Of a stretch of 9,194 bases of DNA, positions 1 through 6,449 are shown in pieces (the stretch's first letter is position 1; the number at the start of each line of letters is the position of its first letter). The notes beneath the pieces are model-generated. The model did no database searches and was not told the origin of the DNA. It saw nothing but the letters and a program-made list of their open reading frames with translations. Origin of the DNA: Flavobacteriaceae bacterium (GTDB lineage: Bacteria; Bacteroidota; Bacteroidia; Flavobacteriales; Flavobacteriaceae); NCBI GenBank assembly GCA_015488935.1, contig WFMU01000309.1:1-9194 (forward strand), written 5' to 3'. Both the position numbers and the translations under genes were made by a program.

Positions 1-11
1 ACTTTTAGGTA

Positions 12-2717
12 TTAAAACTTAAATGTAAATTTTAACATATAATTTGTTCCTAATTGTCCCATTTGAGTTACTTCAGAACTGTATTGAAATCTTCCATTTG
101 CACTTCTTAAATCGTTTGGATTATTTTTTCCATTGTGTAAAATATCTGGATATACATCAAATATATTATTTGCTAATAATGTTGCGCTAAATTTATCTGA
201 AAAATCATATCCAATAGAGTAATCGGTTACAATTTTTGCAGAATGTACTTGGTCATCTGGAGCAGATTCTCCTAATGCAGCAGGTGTATTTCCGGCAACG
301 GTTACTTCACCAAAACGTGTATTATTTAATCCAAAGTTAAAATTATTAACACTATAGTTTAGTCCTAATGAAATTTTAGATTTAGGTCTTGCATCGGTAA
401 TACGTAACTCTTCTCTATGGTCAAATATTTGGTAGCCATTGTCTGCTAATATTTTAGGATTAGCAATTGCACCATCAATTTTCGTATTGTTAAAGTTCAT
501 TGCTAAATTAGCTCCAAATTTACCTGAACCTAACGGTACATTATAGTCTGCTACTAAATCCATTCCTGTTGTTTTGGTATTTACTGCATTTATAAAGAAC
601 TGTAAGGCTAATACATCGTTATCAATTAAAATTTGTTCTACAGGATCTGAGCCATCTAATGTTCCATCTAAAGGTTTAATTTGTGATGAGAATAATACGC
701 GATCGTCCACTTTTATTTGGTAAATGTCTGCACTTAAGTTTAGTTTTCCAAATTTAGCTGTTGCTCCAATAGAGAAATTTTGTGATGTTTCTGCATGTAA
801 ATTTGGTACTCCTAATCCTCTTACTGCTTCCGAATCATTAGGTAATGTTCCTTGCAATTGTGGATCTGGATTTGGAGCTACAATAATATATTGTGTTAAT
901 TGAATATATCTTTGGTGTAATGTTGGTGCTCTAAATCCTGTACTTGCAGATGCTCTAATAGCTGCATTATCTCCTATTTTATAACGTCCATTTATTTTCC
1001 AAGAGAAGTTATTACCAAAATCGGTAAAGTCTTCGTAACGTATTGCTGCTCCAATAAGTAACGCTTTGGTAATATCGTAATCTAATCCTGCATAGGCTGC
1101 AACATTAGAACGATCTACGTCCATTGCTTCAGCTGGTTTAATTCCTGCAAAAGAATCGGAACCACCTCCATAATAAGATATTTCGTCTCCTTTATGTCCT
1201 TTATAGTATTCTTTTTTGTATTCTAATCCAAATGAAGCACTTACTTGTTCGTTAAATGATTTACTAAAATCTAAATTGGTTACAAAGTTACTAAATGCAT
1301 AACCTCCTGGATGGAATGTTCTTGGTGATGTTCCATGGTCTGCTAAATAATCTCTATTTACAGAACGGTTTACGGTATAGTCAACATAATTTCTACCATA
1401 AGTTGCACTTAAGTCTGTTTTAAATCCAAATAAGTCAAATTTAAAACCTGCTACATTCATATTGTCTTTAATGTCTGTTTCGAATGTTGGATGGTATCCT
1501 TGAAAATCTTCAAAAGCAGTTATAAATTCTGCTTGTTGGACATCTGGTCTCCAATATGGAGCTCTATAATAGGCAAAACTACGTCCATCTCTTTGTGTAA
1601 ATGTATGGAATGTATAAAACTCTGCATTCTCTCCTAAAGGATAGCTAAAGTTTGCTAAAGCAGATTTTTTCTTTAGGTCTGGTTGCCCAACTATCATTCC
1701 TATTTCTGGATTTTCTGCAATCCAATCTACTAAATTTCCGTAGTAAGTATTGTCTCTTATAAAGTCTGGGTCTGCAGAACCTCCAGGGTAATCGGCTGCA
1801 TTTGGTGCTGTTGGTGGTGCATCGTGTGCTACACCTGCTCTATTTGTTAATTTTTGGTTGTAGTATTCTAAACTCAAATTTAATTTTGCTTTGTCACCTA
1901 CGTTAAAAGTTCCATTATAGTCAATTCCCATATTAAAACCGTCTCCTGCACTTGTAATACCTGCGTGTGTATTTACTTCGGAATAATCTACGTCGTCTTT
2001 TAATATGATATTTATTACACCTGCAATTGCATCGGAACCATATTGTGCAGATGCACCGTCTCTTAATACTTCAATTCTTTTTACTGCGGATGTTGGAAAT
2101 GATTTTAAATCGATACCTACTTCTCCTTTTCCAGGTGTACCGTTTAGGTAAATTTGTGCAGATTGTTTCATTCTTTTTCCATTCATTAAAACCAAGGTTC
2201 TACTTGGACCTAATCCTCTTAAATCTGCTGGGTCAAAATGTGCAGTTGCATCTGATATTGCTTGTGTTGCAGAGTTAAATGATGGTACTTTATAAGTAAG
2301 CATTTGTTCTACTTGTACCTTACCACTACTCTGTAATTCTTTTACACTAATATTGTCAATTGGTACTGGAGAATCTAGTACGGTTCTTGGTTTTGCTCTG
2401 TTTCCTGTAACCACAATTTCATCTAGTGATAATCCTGTTGGCATGGTTACATTAAGCTTGGCAGAACCATCCATTAATTTAGATACCGTTTCAAAACCTA
2501 CAGATGAAAATTCTAACACATCGCCTTTTTTTACGTTAAGGGAATATAGTCCATCAAAATCGGTGCTTGTTCCTGTAGATGTTCCTAATACTTTTACAGA
2601 TACTCCAGGTAATGGTTGACCATCTTCGTCGCTAACCGTACCAGACACTTTATATTGTGCATGCATGGTAAACGACAACATTGTTAAAACTAATAATAAG
2701 GTAATTTTTGTCTTCAT
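12..2717 (-). CDS. TonB-dependent outer-membrane receptor with N-terminal carboxypeptidase-regulatory-like domain
   Basis: 901-residue outer-membrane transporter, expected to import a ligand using TonB/ExbBD energy. Residues 1-20 form a signal peptide ending MHA before Q21. Residues 22-95 are a CarboxypepD_reg-like beta domain (SGTVSDEDGQPLPGVSVKVLG start, DFDGLYSL core), usual in Bacteroidetes receptors. LDEIVVTGNR at 98-107 is the TonB-box-like stretch. The plug covers about 110-240, with LRGLGPSRTLVLMNGKR at 166-182 and RIEVLRDGASAQYGSDAIAG at 214-233. The rest is a beta-barrel with NNIFDVYPD near the end and a terminal FKF, typical of BAM-inserted barrels. The plug resembles the general iron-complex/cobalamin-type receptors rather than SusC, and no SusD-like gene is beside it in the window, so the substrate is unknown. 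It appears to be monocistronic: a 493-bp gap and its own promoter box precede it. The stop codon lies 11 bp inside the window edge, so the gene is complete. Confidence 0.95.
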   Translation of the reverse strand: MKTKITLLLVLTMLSFTMHAQYKVSGTVSDEDGQPLPGVSVKVLGTSTGTSTDFDGLYSLNVKKGDVLEFSSVGFETVSKLMDGSAKLNVTMPTGLSLDEIVVTGNRAKPRTVLDSPVPIDNISVKELQSSGKVQVEQMLTYKVPSFNSATQAISDATAHFDPADLRGLGPSRTLVLMNGKRMKQSAQIYLNGTPGKGEVGIDLKSFPTSAVKRIEVLRDGASAQYGSDAIAGVINIILKDDVDYSEVNTHAGITSAGDGFNMGIDYNGTFNVGDKAKLNLSLEYYNQKLTNRAGVAHDAPPTAPNAADYPGGSADPDFIRDNTYYGNLVDWIAENPEIGMIVGQPDLKKKSALANFSYPLGENAEFYTFHTFTQRDGRSFAYYRAPYWRPDVQQAEFITAFEDFQGYHPTFETDIKDNMNVAGFKFDLFGFKTDLSATYGRNYVDYTVNRSVNRDYLADHGTSPRTFHPGGYAFSNFVTNLDFSKSFNEQVSASFGLEYKKEYYKGHKGDEISYYGGGSDSFAGIKPAEAMDVDRSNVAAYAGLDYDITKALLIGAAIRYEDFTDFGNNFSWKINGRYKIGDNAAIRASASTGFRAPTLHQRYIQLTQYIIVAPNPDPQLQGTLPNDSEAVRGLGVPNLHAETSQNFSIGATAKFGKLNLSADIYQIKVDDRVLFSSQIKPLDGTLDGSDPVEQILIDNDVLALQFFINAVNTKTTGMDLVADYNVPLGSGKFGANLAMNFNNTKIDGAIANPKILADNGYQIFDHREELRITDARPKSKISLGLNYSVNNFNFGLNNTRFGEVTVAGNTPAALGESAPDDQVHSAKIVTDYSIGYDFSDKFSATLLANNIFDVYPDILHNGKNNPNDLRSANGRFQYSSEVTQMGQLGTNYMLKFTFKF

Positions 2718-2746
2718 AAAATAGTTATTTAAAGTTAATATAAATT

Positions 2747-2754
2747 CAAATATA
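2747..2754 (-). promoter_or_regulatory. Candidate -7 promoter box (TATATTTG) of the TonB receptor gene
   Basis: On the minus strand the sequence is TATATTTG, an exact match to the Bacteroidetes TAnnTTTG -7 element, with 29 nt between it and the receptor ATG. A clear TTTG -33 element is not visible at the expected distance; only a weak TGTTAA-like stretch is there. The same eight bases occur 28 nt ahead of the thioredoxin operon. No Fur-like box is evident. Confidence 0.55.
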
Positions 2755-2963
2755 GTTATTAATTTCTTATTTTTTTAACATTTAAATAACATTTTAATAA
2801 TATTCATAGATAAAAAATACTAATCTGTTATAATTTTAACATTATTTAAGAGTTAAGTATTTGTTTGTTAAAGGCTTTATTTATATAAAAAACGGTAAGT
2901 GTCTTGAAAAATAAAATAGTACTTAAATTCTACTTTTCTTCTCTTTTATTTATTTTGCTGTTG

Positions 2964-2979
2964 TGTAACTTAAGTTACA
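2964..2979. repeat. Perfect 16-bp palindrome TGTAACTTAAGTTACA
   Basis: The two 8-base halves are exact reverse complements with no spacer. Such a site could bind a dimeric regulator. It lies about 247 bp above the receptor start codon and about 210 bp above its candidate -7 box, which is far for direct repression. I cannot assign it to a known regulator. Confidence 0.5.
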
Positions 2980-2994
2980 AAAAAAGACGGTTTT

Positions 2995-3043
2995 AAATGG
3001 TAAATGGTAATTGATGATTGATGATTGATGATTGATGATTTAA
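2995..3043. repeat. 7-bp-period array (AAATGGT x2, then GATTGAT-type units)
   Basis: Seven consecutive heptamers can be read in one phase: AAATGGT, AAATGGT, AATTGAT, GATTGAT, GATTGAT, GATTGAT, GATTTAA. The period stays 7 bp while the unit changes, which is unlike simple slippage of one motif. It is intergenic and not part of any reading frame I trust. Confidence 0.85.
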
Positions 3044-3098
3044 TAAGGATGAATTAATAAAAAAAGTCAACACTATTAAGAAAGTTTAATAAGATTAG

Positions 3099-3127
3099 GT
3101 AGAGCTGTTTTGGCAAAACAGCTCTAC
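3099..3127. repeat. Perfect 13-bp inverted repeat with 3-nt loop
   Basis: GTAGAGCTGTTTT (3099-3111), loop GGC (3112-3114), AAAACAGCTCTAC (3115-3127). It lies 84 bp beyond the peptidase stop codon and can form a stable RNA hairpin on either strand. On the minus strand the following bases (CTAATCTTATTAAAC) are not a clean T-tract, so it may be a weak terminator, an mRNA 3'-end stabiliser or part of a repeat element. Confidence 0.8.
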
Positions 3128-3168
3128 TTTGATAAAAACAGCTTTACTTTGGTAAAATGGCTTTACCT
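3111..3168. repeat. Three degenerate 20-bp direct repeats
   Basis: Units at 3111-3130, 3131-3150 and 3151-3168 share the pattern AAAACAGCTYTACTTT, the third in the diverged form AAAATGGCTTTACCT. Units 1 and 2 agree at 15 of 20 positions. The first unit overlaps the right arm of the 3099-3127 hairpin, whose left arm is an inverted copy. The third has its own small stem, GGTAAA (3151-3156) with TTTACC (3162-3167). Confidence 0.75.
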
Positions 3169-3210
3169 ACAATGGATTTTTATTTAAACCGAGCAGAAAT
3201 GTTTAGGTAA

Positions 3211-3915
3211 TTAAAATAAATAGTCATTTATACCTAGTACATTATTTGTAAAATATTGTTTTAAAAAGTCTTTTGTAAACACTTGATTTCCTGCAATTTT
3301 TTCATTTTTAAGTATTTTTACAATATCTAATTTTAGATAATCTTCTAACATGGGTTTTGATATATTCCGGTAACTGTAATGCCAAGATTCGTACTTGTAT
3401 CCTGTTCTAAATTTATTGTTTGTATATACTCGATAAAATCCATATTTATGTGCATTTTCATCCATCCAAGTAAGGTATTTACTATGTGTTACTTTGTTAT
3501 TTAGAAATTTTTTGTTGTAATCTGCCAAATCAACATCTGTTCCCCAATGGTGTCTTGATGTTCCTGGTATGGCAGAGTATTCTTTAACTTTATTTACAGC
3601 TTCTTTTACGGAGTAACCTGCTGCTCTAAACGTATTAAATTTTCTGCTCCAAATTTTATTTTGATGTGCAAAGCTTCGGTATGCAGATACTACATAGATT
3701 CGTACACCACTTACCAACGCGTCTTTTTTCATCTTTTCGAGTGCCAAATATGCTTCTTTTTGCATTTTATATCTCTTACCATAGAGTTTTATTTTTTCTT
3801 TTCCAATAAGCATGTCTTTGGAATACTTTTTTCTTTTACTTGCAAATATGGTAGGTGAAAACAAAGCAAAACTTGCCAAAATGCTACTTTTAATAAAAAA
3901 ACGTCTATTTTGCAT
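3211..3915 (-). CDS. M15 (VanY-type) D-Ala-D-Ala carboxypeptidase-like metallopeptidase
   Basis: 234-residue exported zinc peptidase, expected to trim D-alanyl peptides of peptidoglycan in the periplasm. The M15 motifs are present: SAYRS at 77-81 (substrate arginine R80), SRHHWGTDVD at 120-129 in place of SxHxxGxAxD (zinc ligands H122 and D129), and ESWH at 176-179 (catalytic E176, zinc ligand H179). The alanine of the first motif is replaced by D127. The N-terminus MQNRRFFIKSSILASFALFS has a twin-arginine-like RRFFIK motif before a hydrophobic segment, so Tat export is plausible. The ATG directly follows the TAG of the upstream acetyltransferase gene, suggesting co-transcription and translational coupling. 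No vancomycin-resistance genes are nearby, so a general cell-wall role is more likely. The exact substrate is inferred from the family only. Confidence 0.88.
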   Translation of the reverse strand: MQNRRFFIKSSILASFALFSPTIFASKRKKYSKDMLIGKEKIKLYGKRYKMQKEAYLALEKMKKDALVSGVRIYVVSAYRSFAHQNKIWSRKFNTFRAAGYSVKEAVNKVKEYSAIPGTSRHHWGTDVDLADYNKKFLNNKVTHSKYLTWMDENAHKYGFYRVYTNNKFRTGYKYESWHYSYRNISKPMLEDYLKLDIVKILKNEKIAGNQVFTKDFLKQYFTNNVLGINDYLF

Positions 3916-4347
3916 CTATAATTTTTTATACATGAGATAATGATAGCAAACATGTTCTATATAAAACCGCTCTCCTTCTATTTGAAATCCTTGTTTTTTA
4001 TAAAAATCAACAACCTGTTCTCTTGCATTACACCAAAGTATTTTTGCTTCTTTAGCGTTACTAATTTTTATTACTTTTTGTACTAAGGTCTTTCCTATTC
4101 CTTTATTTTGTGCATTTGTAGCAACTGCCATACCTCGCAATTGCATTTGTTTTCCTTGAAACAATGGATTTTCATTCTCCATTAAGGTAATAATACCAAT
4201 ATTTTTATCTGCATCAAAAGCTCCGTAGTGTACTGTTTTCTCATCAAAATCTCCTTGATATTGGTAAATATAATCGGCATTTGTTTTTAATACTTCTAAA
4301 CGAAGTGTATAGGTTTCTATTGGCGTTATCTGCTTAATCGTAATCAT
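3916..4347 (-). CDS. GNAT-family N-acetyltransferase
   Basis: 143 residues starting at MITIKQITPIE. It shows the GNAT acetyl-CoA fold: LRGMAVATNAQNKGIGKTLV at 70-89 contains the QNKGIGK pyrophosphate-binding loop (motif A), and DFYKKQGFQIEGERFYIE at 114-131 is motif B with the usual F-Y-K-K-x-G-F. The substrate is unknown. The open frame continues upstream to an ATG at 4416, but those 23 extra residues (a lysine/arginine-rich EVRSKKKEARGKKKDIR) are encoded almost entirely by a 7-bp repeat array, so I place the start at 4347, where family-like sequence begins. It lies 70 bp after purB and its stop abuts the ATG of the M15 peptidase gene, so the two probably form a pair, possibly transcribed from purB. 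Confidence 0.85.
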   Translation of the reverse strand: MITIKQITPIETYTLRLEVLKTNADYIYQYQGDFDEKTVHYGAFDADKNIGIITLMENENPLFQGKQMQLRGMAVATNAQNKGIGKTLVQKVIKISNAKEAKILWCNAREQVVDFYKKQGFQIEGERFYIEHVCYHYLMYKKL

Positions 4348-4353
4348 AAAAAA

Positions 4354-4409
4354 TCTTATGTCTTTTTTCTTGCCTCTTGCTTCTTTTTTCTTGCTTCTTA
4401 CTTCTTGCC
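4354..4409. repeat. Eight-unit 7-bp array TCTTNNN between purB and the GNAT gene
   Basis: Read on the plus strand in one phase: TCTTATG, TCTTTTT, TCTTGCC, TCTTGCT, TCTTTTT, TCTTGCT, TCTTACT, TCTTGCC. The first four bases are invariant through all eight units while the last three vary. On the coding (minus) strand this is a purine-rich NNNAAGA array. It starts 8 bp beyond the purB stop and ends 6 bp before the GNAT start. Confidence 0.9.
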
Positions 4410-4417
4410 ACTCCACA

Positions 4418-5761
4418 CTACATTCCAGTAAAATTACTTGGTGTAATTGCTTTTAACTCTGTTTTAATACTTTTAGAAACGTCTAAACCATCAATAAAAT
4501 CACTTATGGTTTTTTGTGTTATTTTTTCGTTTGTTCTTGTAAGTGCTTTAAGTGCTTCGTACGGATTTGGATAGGTTTCTCGTCTAAGTATGGTTTGAAT
4601 TGCTTCGGCAACTACTGCCCAATTTGCTTCTAAATCGTCTGCAAACTTGGTTTTGTTAAGTAGTAATTTATTTAATCCTTTTAATGTGGATGTAAATCCG
4701 ATTATGGTATGTGCTAATGGTACACCTACATTACGTAAAACGGTAGAATCGGTTAGGTCTCTTTGCATTCTTGATATGGGTAATTTTGCTGATAAGTGTG
4801 CAAAAATAGCATTTGCCAAACCAAGATTTCCTTCTGAATTTTCAAAGTCTATTGGATTTACTTTATGTGGCATTGCAGAGGAACCTACTTCGCCTTTTTT
4901 TATTTTTTGTCCGAAGTAATTCATGGATATGTATGTCCAAAAATCGCGATTTAGATCTATAATAATGGTATTTATGCGCTTTAGTGCATCAAATTGGGCT
5001 GCAAGATGGTCGTAGTGTTCTATTTGTGTTGTTGGAAATGAGTGGTGCAATCCCAATACTTTTTCGATATAATTTTTTCCAAATGCTTTCCAGTTGATGG
5101 TTGGATATGCTACTACATGTGCATTAAAGTTTCCTGTTGCGCCGCCAAATTTTGCTGCATAGGGTACTTTTTGCAATAGATTTACTTGTTGTTCTATTCG
5201 TTCTACAAATACGGCTATTTCTTTACCTAATCGTGTTGGCGAAGCTGGTTGTCCATGTGTACGTGCTAACATTGGTATGTCTTTCCATGTGTTGGCTAAT
5301 TCTTTTAGTTTGGCGAGTAATTTTGCTAATTCTGGATAGTAAACAGTATCAAATGCATCGTTTATAGATAGTGGTATTGCGGTATTATTAATGTCTTGTG
5401 ATGTTAATCCGAAATGAATAAATTCTTTGTATTCTTTTAAGTTTAAGGTATCAAATTGTTTTTTTATAAAGTATTCTACAGCTTTTACATCGTGATTGGT
5501 AATTCTTTCTATTTCTTTGATTTTTCTGGCATCTGCCGTGCTAAATTGTGTGTAAATATTACGCAATGTACCATAGGCAGTCTTATTAAAATTGTTTAAT
5601 TGTGGCAATGGCAATTCGCATAAAGCGATAAAATATTCGATTTCTACTTTTACACGATATTTTATTAGGGCTTCTTCAGAAAAAAAGGCTGCTAATTGTT
5701 GTACTTTATTGCGATACCTACCATCTATTGGCGAAATGGCATTTAATGATGTTAGCTCCAT
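4418..5761 (-). CDS. purB: Adenylosuccinate lyase
   Basis: 447 residues, close to the roughly 456 of the E. coli-type enzyme. It removes fumarate from SAICAR in purine synthesis and from adenylosuccinate in AMP synthesis, as a cytosolic homotetramer. The N-terminus MELTSLNAISPIDGRYRNKV matches the family opening. Further family motifs are TNHDVKAVEY at 88-97, TSQDINNT at 120-127, RTHGQPASPTRLGKE at 167-181 (general acid/base region, H169), and the fumarase/aspartase-superfamily signature GSSAMPHKVNPIDFENSEGN at 293-312 with the catalytic-loop serine S294/S295. All key residues are intact and no frameshift is seen. A TTTG-N17-TAAATTTG promoter candidate precedes it, inside the 66-bp gap after the unknown gene upstream, so it may be transcribed both alone and with that gene. 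Confidence 0.98.
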   Translation of the reverse strand: MELTSLNAISPIDGRYRNKVQQLAAFFSEEALIKYRVKVEIEYFIALCELPLPQLNNFNKTAYGTLRNIYTQFSTADARKIKEIERITNHDVKAVEYFIKKQFDTLNLKEYKEFIHFGLTSQDINNTAIPLSINDAFDTVYYPELAKLLAKLKELANTWKDIPMLARTHGQPASPTRLGKEIAVFVERIEQQVNLLQKVPYAAKFGGATGNFNAHVVAYPTINWKAFGKNYIEKVLGLHHSFPTTQIEHYDHLAAQFDALKRINTIIIDLNRDFWTYISMNYFGQKIKKGEVGSSAMPHKVNPIDFENSEGNLGLANAIFAHLSAKLPISRMQRDLTDSTVLRNVGVPLAHTIIGFTSTLKGLNKLLLNKTKFADDLEANWAVVAEAIQTILRRETYPNPYEALKALTRTNEKITQKTISDFIDGLDVSKSIKTELKAITPSNFTGM

Positions 5762-5779
5762 TTTATTTTATTTAAGCAA

Positions 5780-5808
5780 CAAATTTAATGAAAATGCTTG
5801 TAGGCAAA
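5780..5808 (-). promoter_or_regulatory. Candidate purB promoter, TTTG-N17-TAAATTTG
   Basis: On the minus strand TTTG (5808-5805, part of a TTTTTG run) is followed after 17 nt by TAAATTTG (5787-5780), matching both parts of the Bacteroidetes -33/-7 pattern (TTTG and TAnnTTTG). Eighteen nt separate it from the purB ATG, giving a very short leader. It lies wholly in the gap between the unknown gene and purB. Confidence 0.55.
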
Positions 5809-5827
5809 AAAATATTGGTTTAAGTTA

Positions 5828-6391
5828 TTAATTTTTTTTAAACTTTTTTATTTGTGCTATGGTAATTAGTCCTCTAGATTTGTAGGCGGCAGTTTCGGAA
5901 TCTATATTGTTTTGTAGAATTATTTCTAGTTCATCGTGAATCCATTTTTGCTCTTTTCCTAGATAAAACAAGGTTTGCATGGTGTATGCTTTAATGGCTA
6001 CTTTGTGGTTAGAAATCATCCAATCAAAGGCTGTTTCTATTATATTTTCTTTGTTTTTGGCTGTAAAATTAAGTATTGGTGTTTTTGCATTTTTTAGAAC
6101 TAGTAACTGACAAATTTTTGCAATTGGTCTTACAGCACTACCAAAATGTATTTTTTTTATGTTTTTGGTAAAATAATCTAAATTTTCGTACAACCAACTT
6201 AGTTGTTTTTTACATACGAATTCTAGTACCCAAGCTGCTTTTATAGACAATTTATCATCTACTTTAAAAACTATTTTTAGTAGGTTGTTAAAATTTGTTT
6301 TGTCTTGTAGTACTAAATTTGCTACTTCTATTCTATTTTCTCTAGAAGCGGTAGTTTTATTTAATTGTTGTATGATTTCTTTTTTTGTCAT
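5828..6391 (-). CDS. Unknown helical (HEAT-like) protein next to purB
   Basis: 187 residues without a signal peptide or membrane segment, so probably cytosolic. I cannot assign an activity. The sequence reads as a series of amphipathic helices with HEAT-like spacing: KAAWVLEFVCKKQL at 51-64, SAVRPIAKICQLL at 85-97, VAIKAYTMQTLFYLGKE at 131-147 and AAYKSRGLITIAQIKK at 168-183. From memory, similar proteins sit next to purB in other Flavobacteriaceae and some are labelled adenylosuccinate lyase in databases. It has none of the lyase motifs (no THGQP, no GSSxMPxKxN), so that name would be a transfer error. Its ATG lies 6 nt past the terminator of the thioredoxin operon, and I see no TAnnTTTG box ahead of it, so how it is transcribed is unclear. 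Start choice is supported by the MTKKEIIQQLN opening. Confidence 0.8.
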   Translation of the reverse strand: MTKKEIIQQLNKTTASRENRIEVANLVLQDKTNFNNLLKIVFKVDDKLSIKAAWVLEFVCKKQLSWLYENLDYFTKNIKKIHFGSAVRPIAKICQLLVLKNAKTPILNFTAKNKENIIETAFDWMISNHKVAIKAYTMQTLFYLGKEQKWIHDELEIILQNNIDSETAAYKSRGLITIAQIKKFKKN

Positions 6392-6397
6392 AAAACT

Positions 6398-6433
6398 AAA
6401 AACCTTGTAAATTTTGCGATTTACAAGGTTTTT
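6398..6433 (-). terminator. Rho-independent terminator of the thioredoxin-lipoprotein operon
   Basis: AAAAACCTTGTAAAT (6398-6412) pairs perfectly with ATTTACAAGGTTTTT (6419-6433): 15 bp around a 6-nt loop. On the minus strand the stem ends in TTTTT and is followed by AGTTTT. It begins 16 nt after the stop codon of the last lipoprotein gene. The plus-strand side also ends in a T-run, so it could act in both directions. Its end lies 6 nt before the ATG of the next gene on the same strand. Confidence 0.85.
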
Positions 6434-6449
6434 ATTTCTTATTTACAGG

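Larger units (their letters stand above)
2718..3210. other. 493-bp intergenic region rich in short repeats
   Basis: No credible coding sequence on either strand between the receptor start and the peptidase stop. Moving up the plus strand it holds the receptor promoter box (2747-2754), a very AT-rich stretch (about 2755-2900), a 16-bp palindrome (2964-2979), a 7-bp-period array (2995-3043), a perfect 13-bp-stem hairpin (3099-3127) and three degenerate 20-bp repeats (3111-3168). No canonical stem plus T-tract terminator for the peptidase gene is seen; the 3099-3127 hairpin is the best substitute. Confidence 0.7.

Noticed and set aside
2027..2619. Plus-strand open frames opposite the receptor gene
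   Set aside because: They are shadows of the receptor coding strand with low-complexity, family-free translations.
12..2717. SusC-type glycan receptor
   Set aside because: The plug is not SusC-like, and no SusD gene or polysaccharide-utilisation genes are in the window.
2995..3043. CRISPR-like array
   Set aside because: Units are 7 bp without spacers and there are no cas genes.
3211..3915. Vancomycin-resistance vanY
   Set aside because: The motifs are shared by many housekeeping M15 peptidases and no van regulators or ligases are nearby.
4348..4416. Upstream ATG at 4416 as the GNAT start
   Set aside because: The extra residues come from a 7-bp repeat array and have no GNAT-like sequence; MITIKQ at 4347 fits the family start.
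4647..5367. Plus-strand open frames opposite purB
   Set aside because: They overlap a fully conserved enzyme gene and have leucine/valine-rich shadow composition.
5828..6391. Second adenylosuccinate lyase or a purB fragment
   Set aside because: It has none of the superfamily motifs and purB itself is complete.
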